Shown here: positions 30,829 through 37,802 of the stretch, piece after piece
Layout of the letters: the number at the start of each line of letters is the position of its first letter
Numbering within the stretch: position 1 is the stretch's first letter
Source of the DNA: a virus
IMG/VR virus record: IMGVR_UViG_3300032893_000149
Span: 1 to 39,684 of that record
Direction: 5' to 3' (one strand)
DNA: 39,684 nt
Notes under the pieces: generated by a model
Told to the model about the DNA's origin: nothing
The model's database searches: none
Seen by the model: only the letters and a program-made list of their open reading frames with translations
Made by a program: the position numbers and the translations under genes

Positions 30829-31542
30829 TTAGGCTGCTGCTAACGCCACTAACGCTCTCTTCTTTCTCACTTCTGGCGGTTTAATTTTGCCATCACGAGC
30901 ATTCTGGGCGAGTTGCAGCGCTTCTTCGAGTGTTTTGCGACTACCATAATATCTCCGACCAATGCTGACCAAGTAACGTTGACGCCGAAAATACACGTTA
31001 GGTGCGACTGTTACACTTTTGTTTGTCTCCGTTGCTTTTTTCTTCCGGGACACTTTGCGAATCTTTTTACGGGTCACAATCTTACTCACCCGCTGTCGCC
31101 ACTCCTGATACCCTTCGTGATCCTGATTGACCTTGCGTTGTTGCCTTGTGTAGTTTTCGTGGCTGCATTCGAGGTTTTCACTAATAAACATCGAATGGTA
31201 AGACTTTTTTTGCATGTCTCGTATCATTCTCAAAAACACTCGATAGATGATCTGAGTAATATAAGCAAAGGCATTGTGGGTCTTCTGTGGGTTGTAGTTG
31301 TGCAGATACCGAATACACGCTAGACAACCCTCAGAAATCATATCCTCGATCATGGTGTAGCTGGCGAAATTTGGACGCTTGGCTAAATTTTGGGAGATCT
31401 TCAGAATCGATTCAGCGACGTACTCAGGCAGTTGCGGTATAGGTTGGTCGGCTGCGAGAGCTTCTTTTCGGGCGGTGATCCATGCTGTCAATTCGGTGTG
31501 CAGTCGGCTGTTGTCTACGTACAAGTTTTTGCGTTGGGGCAT
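30829..31542 (-). CDS. T4 gp55-like late sigma factor with AP2-like C-terminal domain
   Basis: A 237-residue protein. Residues ~7-115 follow the T4 gp55 pattern in order: YVDNSRLHTELTAW, then LAKRPNFASYTMIEDMISEG, then LHNYNPQKTHNAFAYITQII and FLRMIRDMQKK. In T4, gp55 binds the host RNA polymerase core and recognises TATAAATA late promoters. A very basic linker (~150-175) leads to residues ~180-218 (NVYFRRQRYLVSIGRRYYGS, then TLEEALQLAQNARDG), which resemble an AP2-type DNA-binding domain. The gp55 C-terminal clamp-binding motif is absent. It probably switches on the late operons. A CTCTCAG cluster lies 30-60 nt upstream. Confidence 0.75.
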   Translation of the reverse strand: MPQRKNLYVDNSRLHTELTAWITARKEALAADQPIPQLPEYVAESILKISQNLAKRPNFASYTMIEDMISEGCLACIRYLHNYNPQKTHNAFAYITQIIYRVFLRMIRDMQKKSYHSMFISENLECSHENYTRQQRKVNQDHEGYQEWRQRVSKIVTRKKIRKVSRKKKATETNKSVTVAPNVYFRRQRYLVSIGRRYYGSRKTLEEALQLAQNARDGKIKPPEVRKKRALVALAAA

Positions 31543-31571
31543 GTCGATATGTATATGAGCGATATCGGGGT

Positions 31572-31601
31572 CTGAGAGGGCGGCTGAGGGTTGGCTGAGA
31601 G
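31572..31601 (-). repeat. CTCTCAG cluster upstream of the sigma-like gene
   Basis: Three heptamers (CTCTCAG, CCCTCAG, CTCTCAG on the minus strand) lie at 31595..31601, 31584..31590 and 31572..31578, spaced 11-12 bp. They stand where an operator or activator site for the gene starting at 31542 would lie. A CATATACATA stretch between cluster and ATG could serve as a -10 region. Confidence 0.5.
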
Positions 31602-31649
31602 AAAGCTGTAACTACCCGAACTTTTGATCGGATATACACATCAATAAAA

Positions 31650-31909
31650 AGTCCGCCGCTACGCCTTATAGAGCGTAGAGGTTCGGCGGACTCTATTTAA
31701 GTCTTTTAACTCCAATGGAATGCGGGGAATAAGGACCTTTTCAAAAAAATCACTTCGGCGGACTCTTTTGTATATCTCTTTGGCTCTTCAGAGTCCGCCG
31801 AGCCAAAAAGTTTGTATAGTGCTGTTTTTCGCTGTAACTTATAGAACCAACGACACTTAACTAGAGTCCGCCGGGAATAAACGCATATAGTAAGGATTCG
31901 GCGGACTCT
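31650..31909. repeat. Six-copy AGAGTCCGCCGA inverted-repeat array
   Basis: Copies start at 31650 (+), 31683 (-), 31755 (-), 31790 (+), 31863 (+) and 31898 (-). Start-to-start distances are 33, 72, 35, 73 and 35 bp. The first and last copies are slightly altered; the core GTCCGCCG is invariant. The first pair forms a hairpin with an extra CTACGC/GCGTAG stem. The motif was not noticed elsewhere in the window. Confidence 0.85.
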
Positions 31910-31961
31910 TGTTGGGAGTATAAAGCTGTAACTATCCTGAGTAGTTGTAACTGACCCTGAC

Positions 31962-31991
31962 TTGACAGATTTGAAAGTCGTGTTGTGATAG
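31962..31991 (+). promoter_or_regulatory. Sigma70-type promoter candidate for the early operon
   Basis: TTGACA (31962..31967) is followed at 18 bp by TGATAG (31986..31991). The -35 is perfect and the -10 is weak. It points towards the excisionase-like gene and lies just after the GTTGTAACT repeat. Confidence 0.4.
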
Positions 31992-32036
31992 ATAGTGACA
32001 TGTGATGAGATTTAATGACAGAGAAAAACAAGCGTG

Positions 32037-32044
32037 TATAAATA
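32037..32044 (+). promoter_or_regulatory. Plus-strand TATAAATA box before the excisionase-like gene
   Basis: An exact match 18 nt before the ATG at 32063, leaving room for the AGAGGA ribosome site. It would place the rightward operon partly under late control. Confidence 0.5.
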
Positions 32045-32062
32045 GAAATAGAGGATACGACA

Positions 32063-32245
32063 ATGACGATTCCGAACAACGAACGCTTTTGGTCGCCGGA
32101 AGAACTTGCTCAGGAGTTTGGGCTTAAGCTGGTCACGGTTAGAAGCTGGATTAGGTCCGGTCAACTTCAGACGATCAGGATAGGAGACAGACACAGAGTA
32201 TACGAGAGCTATTGGCAACAGTTTCTCGACAAGTGCAACAAATAA
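32063..32245 (+). CDS. Excisionase-like HTH DNA-binding protein
   Basis: A 60-residue protein with the HTH_17/MerR-type pattern: FWSPEELAQEFGLKLVTVRS (9-28), then WIRSGQLQTIRIGDRHRVYE. It is preceded by AGAGGA. This fold is used by phage excisionases and small regulators. It is the first gene of the rightward operon, and it could direct excision with the large serine integrase or control the divergent region. Confidence 0.7.
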   Translation: MTIPNNERFWSPEELAQEFGLKLVTVRSWIRSGQLQTIRIGDRHRVYESYWQQFLDKCNK

Positions 32246-32248
32246 AAA

Positions 32249-32280
32249 TGCCGCCGACAGTAAGAGACTGTGCGACGGCA
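32249..32280 (+). promoter_or_regulatory. Intercistronic hairpin between excisionase-like and primase genes
   Basis: TGCCGCCGACAGT pairs with ACTGTGCGACGGCA across a 5-nt loop, with one small internal mismatch. It begins 3 nt after the stop codon and ends just before the AGGAAAAACGAG ribosome region of the next gene. It lacks a T tract, so mRNA processing or attenuation is likelier than full termination. Confidence 0.5.
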
Positions 32281-32292
32281 GGAAAAACGAGA

Positions 32293-34401
32293 ATGAATGA
32301 CAATATTTACACACCAGATGAAGCAAGACAATTTGTAGAAGCTGCCAATAAGCTATACGACACAGCACAGCAGCAACTCAATCCAGCCAAAGTAAAAGCA
32401 ACTGCATCTTGGCTACGTGCCCACAAGCTGCATTTTGTGGTCGCAGAAGCCACCAAGAACAAAATCGAAGACGCTAATGGTAAGGTCTACGAATACCCTG
32501 CTGTTGGTAAGAAGACACAGACGAAAGGTTGGCCTGATCTCGCTCTCAAGGATGCAATCGCTGTAGATGACATTCCGCCAACCGCCAATATTGGAGTGCA
32601 AACCGGGACGCCAGTCGAGCGTGATGGTGTCACTTACACTTTTGCCGAGCTTGATTTTGACGTAATTCGTTTTATTCCAATTTGGCAGAAGGTCGTCAAG
32701 TATTGCGGACTGCCCAACACAATCAGATGGGGTAGAGAGGGTAAGCGTGATAGTCACTGTGGGTGGTTGATTGATCGGGCAATACCAAGCGTGGCACAGG
32801 ATGTTGAGATTAGATGTCAATCGTCTAACGGTGAGTATGCGCCTTACGGTAAGCAGACAATATGTTGGGGTTCCGTATGGGCAAAGGACGGCAAAGTAGA
32901 AGACATCACGCTTGAGGATGATTCCGCTGATGATTTTGCGACCATCAAGACGGATGATCTGCTCTTTGCGTATGACCTGATGTACGCCGTAGATGCGCTT
33001 GCTCCAGTGTTTCCAGAGCATCCAAGACACTCTCTCTATCCAGCGATCTTATACACAGCAGCAAGACGTGGTATGCCGAAAGAGCGTGCATTGGCTGTGT
33101 GCCTTACGCTTAACGATTGCAGCGTTAATCCAGAGCGCAACAAAAGTCTATTTCACCAATGGACTAATACGGCATACGATGACATCGCCAATAATCGCCA
33201 CAACAAGCAATGGGTAGACAAACAAGGAAAGACCCACGAGCCTGTACACTATCTTGGTATTCCATTTTTGCTGGCAAAGATCGCCAACGGCGACAAAGAA
33301 ATTGAGAAGAAGGTCAACTACTTTTTGACTGTGTTGGGTCTTGCTGATACAAAAACAAAAGATGCTGCACAGTCTGATCCAAACGTCTTCACACTCAAGG
33401 ATCATCGCAAAGTTGATGTCGCCAAAACATTTCAGCAGTTGTTGACAAAGAATCTCCGCACGATGGTTGTCCCACCAATCGAGTACCTGTGCGACCCATA
33501 CATCCCAATGTACAGTGTCACAGCGATATGTGGTGAGGCTGGTAGCGGCAAGTCAACATGGTTGCATCGGGCATTGCATGTGGCTGCGAATAAGAATAAG
33601 AAGCTGCGTGTCATCTATGCAGACCGTGACAATGCGATCTCATTTGTCAAGCCTAGATCGGAAACCTTAAGCGTTGGGCTTGAAGATCGTATCAGTTATT
33701 GGAGTGGCGGTAATCTTGATGAGTCTGGCAAGATTGACGAGCCATGGGACATCGAAGAAGCTGCGTGGATGGGATTGATCGAGCAAATCAAGGCTGCTGG
33801 TGAAGAGCCAGTTCTTGTTTTTGACACGCTGAATTCTTTTCTAAATGGTCAAAACGAGAATGACAATAGCGTTGTCGGCGCATTGCTCACATTCACTCGC
33901 AAGATGGCACATGCTGGTGCGACTGTGATAATTGTCCATCACACAGGTAAGAGCGCAACCAGCAAAGAAGCTCGTGGTGCCAGCGTCTTCAAGGGTTCAG
34001 TTGATGCACTCTGGGTAGTCGATTCTGATTTCGAAGAAGACCGTCCGTCGATGATTAAAGAGATGCGTCTCACACCCAAAAAGTCAAGACTAGGTGACGG
34101 AGTAGTGTTTCGTTACAGCATGGTTGATGGGGTTCCTACTCTCAAAGATCAAGAGCCAAGTGATGAGGATTTGCTTGAATTCATCGAGCAAAATGAGGGT
34201 AAGTCAAAAGAGCAAATTATCGCAGCGTCAAAAGGCAAATTCCGAAGACAGACTCTCCGGGATGCATTCGACAAATTCCTGGTTGGCAAAAAACTCAAGC
34301 TGGTCAAAATGAAGGTGTACATGTACGGCACAGAGGTTCAAGGCGACAAGAAGCCGACAAAAAGCAAGTTAGCAATGATTAAGCAGGAGATTTCACAATG
34401 A
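32293..34401 (+). CDS. Primase-helicase (Prim-Pol-like plus RepA-type ATPase)
   Basis: A 702-residue protein from the Met at 32293 (MNDNIYTPDEARQFVEAANK), chosen because it follows a hairpin and a ribosome-site-like AGGAAAAA. Residues ~115-180 resemble a primase-polymerase active site (FAELDFDVIRF, then NTIRWGREGKRDSHCGWLID). The RecA-like ATPase starts near 410 with Walker A CGEAGSGKST, followed by Walker B VLVFDTLNSF and sensor IIVHHTGK and GSVDALWVVD. The C-terminus is a winged-helix-like tail. It would open and prime the phage origin. The gene overlaps its successor by ATGA. Confidence 0.8.
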   Translation: MNDNIYTPDEARQFVEAANKLYDTAQQQLNPAKVKATASWLRAHKLHFVVAEATKNKIEDANGKVYEYPAVGKKTQTKGWPDLALKDAIAVDDIPPTANIGVQTGTPVERDGVTYTFAELDFDVIRFIPIWQKVVKYCGLPNTIRWGREGKRDSHCGWLIDRAIPSVAQDVEIRCQSSNGEYAPYGKQTICWGSVWAKDGKVEDITLEDDSADDFATIKTDDLLFAYDLMYAVDALAPVFPEHPRHSLYPAILYTAARRGMPKERALAVCLTLNDCSVNPERNKSLFHQWTNTAYDDIANNRHNKQWVDKQGKTHEPVHYLGIPFLLAKIANGDKEIEKKVNYFLTVLGLADTKTKDAAQSDPNVFTLKDHRKVDVAKTFQQLLTKNLRTMVVPPIEYLCDPYIPMYSVTAICGEAGSGKSTWLHRALHVAANKNKKLRVIYADRDNAISFVKPRSETLSVGLEDRISYWSGGNLDESGKIDEPWDIEEAAWMGLIEQIKAAGEEPVLVFDTLNSFLNGQNENDNSVVGALLTFTRKMAHAGATVIIVHHTGKSATSKEARGASVFKGSVDALWVVDSDFEEDRPSMIKEMRLTPKKSRLGDGVVFRYSMVDGVPTLKDQEPSDEDLLEFIEQNEGKSKEQIIAASKGKFRRQTLRDAFDKFLVGKKLKLVKMKVYMYGTEVQGDKKPTKSKLAMIKQEISQ

Positions 34402-34763
34402 TAAGGCATTGTAGTTTTTGCGATGTTGATATTTCAGGCGACACAAAGCCAACACTTATACCAGGAGACGGCATTCGCTACTTCTGTCCGGGAACGATAT
34501 GTGTATCAGAGTACTGCTGGCAACAGTGGCAAGCAAAGGCTGGCTCGACAGAATGGCGGACAGCACGTACTGGCAACTGGTTTAGACAGAGTGGTGAGTT
34601 ACTGTGTGTGGTGTTTAAGCGCAAGGACGGCAAGTTTGGCGGCATGATCTCGGAAAAAGTAGAAGACGGAGAAGTCGCCAATGAACCACCTGTGTTTTTG
34701 AATGATGCCTATTCCGACCCCGAGGAAGCACGCATGGCTGTTGATGATTTACTGGAGGGCTGA
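34398..34763 (+). CDS. Hypothetical Cys-rich protein (121 aa)
   Basis: MIRHCSFCDVDISGDTKPTL begins a short zinc-finger-like segment (CSFC, with CPGTIC and further Cys to ~41). An alpha/beta segment (RQSGELLCVVFKRKDGKFGG) and an acidic tail follow. Its ATG overlaps the primase stop, so it is translationally coupled. No family recognised; the zinc-binding idea is from the Cys spacing only. Confidence 0.65.
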   Translation: MIRHCSFCDVDISGDTKPTLIPGDGIRYFCPGTICVSEYCWQQWQAKAGSTEWRTARTGNWFRQSGELLCVVFKRKDGKFGGMISEKVEDGEVANEPPVFLNDAYSDPEEARMAVDDLLEG

Positions 34764-34766
34764 GTT

Positions 34767-35960
34767 ATGGAGTTCGCAAACAAAGACGGTGCTCGTATAA
34801 AGGCAACACCACACCAAACTGCTACATGTCCTTGCTGTCATGCTGATGTAATTTCCAAGTGTGGCGAGTTGAAGAGATGGCATTGGTCTCACATTAATTT
34901 AAGCGATTGTGATACTTTTGCCGAGCCAGAAACTATGTGGCATCGCAGTTGGAAAGCACGGTTTGTCGAGCCGTGTCAAGAAGTTGTGATGGGTCCACAC
35001 CGCTCTGATATTAAGACAACATTATCAGGTCATGGCGTGTTTCCAGATAACGAGATTGTGATAGAGTTTCAAAACAGTCCTTTGTCTGTAAAAGATGTAT
35101 TAGAGCGTGAAAGTTTCTACGGCAGAATGGTCTGGGTTGTTAATGCAGCCGAATTTAAAGATCATTTTAGACATTCACAAAACAATCGTGTCAGATGGAA
35201 GTGGTCACACACACATTGGACGCACGCCAAGTGTCCTGTGTACCTCGATATGGGCAGCGGTTTGTACTTGATTGAGAGATTCATTAATGGCGGCAAGCTG
35301 TTTGAGTACTCATTTGTCGAGTATGACACGTTTTTGTCTATGTTCAACGGTGTTATTACGCCAACTGATTTCGGTTTTGACACAATAGATCACTATAACA
35401 GCATTGCCAGTCAGATCAATGCACCGATGGGAGTGCATAATCTCAAACAGATATGGATAGATGCTGACACTACACATCCCCCATATGTCCAATTGTACCG
35501 TGGTAGGTTTACTATTTGTGACGGCGACAATGATGGATACGATACAACCATTGATGATGGTGATGATAAAAAAGTGTCTGGACATTTTAACTGTCAATGG
35601 GATGCTGTCATGCACATTGAGCAGTTATTATCGACACCAGAAGGCATATTGCTGTTGACCGGAACTCCAGAACAACAAAGACAGGATGCAGAGAAGAGAA
35701 GGCTTGCAGAAGAGTTCATGCGCCGAATTCGAGAGCAACACTTCTTAAAATGGAAGCCTACTTACAAAGGCAACGAAAGCTCTGAGTTTTGCGGCTTTCG
35801 TGTTGTGGTGAAGCAACTGAATTTTGGCAAGTACACATTCAGCACTCTATATGGTGGTGAATGGCATATGTCTCGTCTTCTTTTTGCGACCGCAGCCGAA
35901 TGTAAGGAATATGTTAGGCAGATGGCAGTAAGATTTTATAACAAACAGAAAGCAGCATAA
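34767..35960 (+). CDS. CoiA-like nuclease protein
   Basis: A 397-residue protein. A CPCC...HWSH zinc-ribbon-like segment (~21-45) is followed by WHRSWKARFVEPCQEVVMG, then HRSDIKTTLSGHG, then EIVIEFQNSPLSVKDVLER and a Tyr-containing helix. This is the order of motifs in CoiA-family nucleases (competence protein CoiA), where the D...ExQ residues form a PD-(D/E)XK-type site. The C-terminal half is less typical. A GGAGGG ribosome site is present. In phage early regions such proteins may process DNA during replication or recombination; the role here is inferred. Confidence 0.65.
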   Translation: MEFANKDGARIKATPHQTATCPCCHADVISKCGELKRWHWSHINLSDCDTFAEPETMWHRSWKARFVEPCQEVVMGPHRSDIKTTLSGHGVFPDNEIVIEFQNSPLSVKDVLERESFYGRMVWVVNAAEFKDHFRHSQNNRVRWKWSHTHWTHAKCPVYLDMGSGLYLIERFINGGKLFEYSFVEYDTFLSMFNGVITPTDFGFDTIDHYNSIASQINAPMGVHNLKQIWIDADTTHPPYVQLYRGRFTICDGDNDGYDTTIDDGDDKKVSGHFNCQWDAVMHIEQLLSTPEGILLLTGTPEQQRQDAEKRRLAEEFMRRIREQHFLKWKPTYKGNESSEFCGFRVVVKQLNFGKYTFSTLYGGEWHMSRLLFATAAECKEYVRQMAVRFYNKQKAA

Positions 35961-35975
35961 AGTGAGGAACCAAAA

Positions 35976-36410
35976 ATGACAAACTATTTAACTTGCAACT
36001 ATTGTGGACTCGACATTGACACCGATCAAGAGTCCTATGTTATCACCGTAGCAAACGCATATCACGACAGATGTGTAGGAGCTTTGATGCCGACGACTCC
36101 GAGGATTTACATTGCGCCGGGGTTTGACACCACGACGGACACACAGCCTGAGTATGACACCTGGACAATCGGCGAGATATCAGCGGACCAAATCACGGCA
36201 GGCACATTGACGCTCGACTCTATGACGTTTGCTGATGATTACACAGCGGACCAAATCAATGCAGCACTCGAAGCACAACAAGAAACTGAGTTCGAAGAGA
36301 TTAGCAGACAGGACGAGTTGTGTTGCTCGTACAAGGACTTTCTCAATCAGCACAACTCACCAGACCATATCTCCAGTGATGAGTGTCCGGTATGCAATGG
36401 TGAACTGTGA
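35976..36410 (+). CDS. Hypothetical zinc-finger-like acidic protein (144 aa)
   Basis: CNYCGLDIDTDQESYVITVA and a nearby HDRC form a possible zinc-binding N-terminus. The middle carries two ADQI repeats (SADQITAGTLTLDSMTFADD and TADQINAALEAQ). A second CxxC (CPVC) stands five residues from the end. The ribosome site is GAGGA. A GTG start overlaps its TGA, giving a coupled small gene. No known family. Confidence 0.6.
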   Translation: MTNYLTCNYCGLDIDTDQESYVITVANAYHDRCVGALMPTTPRIYIAPGFDTTTDTQPEYDTWTIGEISADQITAGTLTLDSMTFADDYTADQINAALEAQQETEFEEISRQDELCCSYKDFLNQHNSPDHISSDECPVCNGEL

Positions 36411-36583
36411 TTATTTTTCAACTGCATGACAACATATACGAAGCTGACGACAGTATACCGCCAGAGTTTTTTGCCGCTATCGACGCCATAATAATCCGCC
36501 GCACAAAAAATATTACTGTAGAAGTGCCAAATGACATAATCGCACGTATAAATACCAGTAACGGTGAGTCAAGGAGCCAGTAG
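36407..36583 (+). CDS. Small GTG-initiated protein (58 aa), translationally coupled
   Basis: The sequence GTGA joins this start to the stop of the previous gene. The frame runs 58 residues, beginning (V/M)IIFQLHDNIYEADDSIPPE and containing AIDAIIIRRTKNITVEVPND. Composition looks like a real small protein. The plus-strand TATAAATA box at 36547 lies inside its 3' part. No family recognised. Confidence 0.5.
   Translation: MIIFQLHDNIYEADDSIPPEFFAAIDAIIIRRTKNITVEVPNDIIARINTSNGESRSQ
36547..36554 (+). promoter_or_regulatory. Plus-strand TATAAATA box upstream of a structured non-coding stretch
   Basis: An exact match to the late box. Downstream lie three hairpins and a terminator but no gene. Confidence 0.5.
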
Positions 36584-36707
36584 GGTTGAGCGATAATCTG
36601 ACGCACCACTGACAACATCGTCAGGCATAACCGCCTTACCTTCCCATTGTTTTGGCGGTATCTCCTAGGCTCCCGGTTTCTCAGTTCCGGGAGCCTTCTC
36701 CTTTTTT
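36560..36707 (+). ncRNA. Candidate late small RNA of ~150 nt
   Basis: If transcription starts ~6 nt after the TATAAATA box it would end at the terminator, giving an RNA with hairpins CTGAC/GTCAG (36609..36624), ACCGCC/GGCGGT (36630..36659) and GGCTCCCGG/CCGGGAGCC (36668..36695). No coding frame fills it beyond the end of the 58-aa gene. Expression is inferred. Confidence 0.4.
36668..36707 (+). terminator. Rho-independent terminator of the primase operon
   Basis: A 9-bp perfect stem GGCTCCCGG/CCGGGAGCC with a 10-nt loop, followed by a pyrimidine run with six T residues (36702..36707). Confidence 0.85.
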
Positions 36708-36733
36708 GGTCGGTAGATGTAAATAAAATAGAT

Positions 36734-36994
36734 ATGACTACTCGACCATACCACTCAGCAATCCTCTCAGCATCCTCTCAGACTCGCACAGACACCCCGA
36801 CTTGGCGCACATCTCAGCGTGGCAATAGGTATCTCATGATCTCGGGCAAGCCAGCTACCGTGATTGAGACGCCAAGAGGATGGTCTTATGTGTATGGTGG
36901 AGAGTTTCAGAATTGCAAATCAGAATTGTTGGCGAGGTTGGCTGTTGAGAGTCTATGGCGGCAGTCTCAGATCCAAGTAGATATAACAAAGTAG
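36734..36994 (+). CDS. Small hypothetical protein (86 aa)
   Basis: Start taken at the Met at 36734 (MTTRPYHSAILSASSQTRTD) because the frame upstream runs back through the terminator. The body (RGNRYLMISGKPATVIETPR, then GWSYVYGGEFQN and a Leu/Ala helix) looks like a small alpha/beta protein. There is no clear ribosome site. The first codons coincide with three CTCAG-type heptamers spaced 11 bp, so the N-terminus and a DNA signal overlap. Function unknown. Confidence 0.5.
   Translation: MTTRPYHSAILSASSQTRTDTPTWRTSQRGNRYLMISGKPATVIETPRGWSYVYGGEFQNCKSELLARLAVESLWRQSQIQVDITK
36752..36781. repeat. CTCTCAG cluster at the start of the 86-aa gene
   Basis: CACTCAG (36752..36758), CTCTCAG (36764..36770) and CTCTCAG (36775..36781), spaced 11-12 bp. 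They match the heptamers beside the small terminase and upstream of the sigma-like gene. Confidence 0.5.
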
Positions 36995-37012
36995 ATGTAT
37001 CTTGTACTAAAC

Positions 37013-37040
37013 TTGACACTTGGGAGACATGCGCTATAAT
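37013..37040 (+). promoter_or_regulatory. Consensus sigma70 promoter
   Basis: TTGACA (37013..37018), a 16-bp spacer and TATAAT (37035..37040) form a perfect-consensus pair with near-optimal spacing. It drives the two small genes at 37211 and 37447 through a 165-nt leader holding an ATATTTTGC direct repeat (about 37083..37108). Good expression in the lysogen is likely unless repressed. Confidence 0.8.
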
Positions 37041-37210
37041 GTAAGTGATGAGAGAGCCGGAGACATCAGCGAGACAAGAAAATATTTTGCAACTATATTT
37101 TGCTTGTTTTCAATGTTATGCGGATGTTGACTCAAAAATGGGCAAAAACTCCGTTTGATCGATGTCTATATATTATTGGCTGATTGAGAAAGCCAAGGAG
37201 AGAAACTGAG

Positions 37211-37435
37211 ATGACCACAGCAGAACGAATCAAATCAGAGCTTATGCAAGGACGCAGCACAACCGCCGTGATATGTGCTGCTACAGGACTATCGCACACA
37301 GCAGTCGAGTCAGCGCTACGTCGGATGCTGCGTATCGGAGTGGTGCGGAGAGTGGGTTGGGGATTGTACGAGTTGTCTGAGCTATCCGTATCAGGCAAAA
37401 CAACAATGACCGATATAATGTTGAGAGATGAGTAG
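37211..37435 (+). CDS. Small winged-helix DNA-binding protein
   Basis: A 74-residue protein from the Met at 37211, chosen for its AAGGAGA ribosome site. MTTAERIKSELMQGRSTTAV, then CAATGLSHTAVESALRRMLR (helix-turn-helix) and GVVRRVGWGLYEL (wing) form a compact winged helix. It is the first gene behind the strongest promoter in the phage, so it is a plausible lysogeny regulator or repressor, though no CI-like homology is seen. It is separated from the next gene by 11 nt. Confidence 0.65.
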   Translation: MTTAERIKSELMQGRSTTAVICAATGLSHTAVESALRRMLRIGVVRRVGWGLYELSELSVSGKTTMTDIMLRDE

Positions 37436-37446
37436 GAGAGACGAAA

Positions 37447-37644
37447 ATGAGAAATAAACAATGGCAGAAAGTGACAGTGATGGGTGGTGAGATCGTTGAC
37501 AACTGCGGACACATGCATGATGCGGTAGACGACGCTGCCCAATGCGATGGTATAGCAGACAGATGGGACAATACCGGACCAGCGTTTGAGCGTGTTGTGG
37601 TGGACCAGGACGGCAGAATGTTTGGACGGTTTAATCCCGAATAA
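37447..37644 (+). CDS. Small hypothetical protein (65 aa)
   Basis: The sequence starts MRNKQWQKVTVMGGEIVDNC and contains HMHDAVDDAAQCDGIADRWD, an acidic helix, and an RVVVDQDGRMFGRF strand. An AGGAGA site precedes the ATG, and the gene is co-transcribed with the winged-helix gene and ended by a terminator. No known family. Confidence 0.6.
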   Translation: MRNKQWQKVTVMGGEIVDNCGHMHDAVDDAAQCDGIADRWDNTGPAFERVVVDQDGRMFGRFNPE

Positions 37645-37673
37645 GCAGCATTTCTAAATTCAAATTTTTCTTG

Positions 37674-37713
37674 AGACCCTGTTGGCGCAAGCTGGCAGGG
37701 TCTTTCTGTTTTT
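37674..37713 (+). terminator. Rho-independent terminator before the integrase gene
   Basis: Stem AGACCCTG/CAGGGTCT with a 14-nt loop followed by a T-rich run. It isolates the integrase from the upstream promoter. Confidence 0.8.
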
Positions 37714-37767
37714 GCCCCATCTCAGCAGAACCACATCTCATCTCATCATCATCTCTTCCACAGGCGG

Positions 37768-37796
37768 TTGCATTCGTCCTCTACAAGTGGAACAAT
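37768..37796 (+). promoter_or_regulatory. Weak promoter candidate for the integrase
   Basis: TTGCAT (37768..37773), a 17-bp spacer and AACAAT (37791..37796) lie directly before the ATG at 37803, leaving almost no leader. The match is modest. Confidence 0.25.
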
Positions 37797-37802
37797 TGGG
37801 GT

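Larger units (their letters stand above)
31543..32062. promoter_or_regulatory. Divergent control region between sigma-like gene and early operon
   Basis: This 520-bp gene-free interval separates the leftward sigma-like gene from the rightward excisionase/primase operon. It holds the CTCTCAG cluster, the six-copy GTCCGCCG array, four GCTGTAACT-type repeats (31605, 31831, 31925, and the variant at 31944), a TTGACA promoter candidate and a plus-strand TATAAATA box. A switch region or replication origin would fit. No gene is seen in it. Confidence 0.6.

Noticed and set aside
31650-31909. CRISPR-like array
   Set aside because: Repeats are only ~11-12 bp, alternate in orientation, spacers differ in two length classes and no cas gene is present.
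32212-32292. Upstream extension of the primase by 27 codons
   Set aside because: It overlaps the excisionase-like gene and runs through the intercistronic hairpin. The Met at 32293 follows a ribosome-site-like sequence.
37671-37802. Longer integrase N-terminus (44 extra codons)
   Set aside because: It would begin inside a terminator hairpin at a TTG codon, and the serine recombinase fold begins naturally at MPIERIVAALYRVS.
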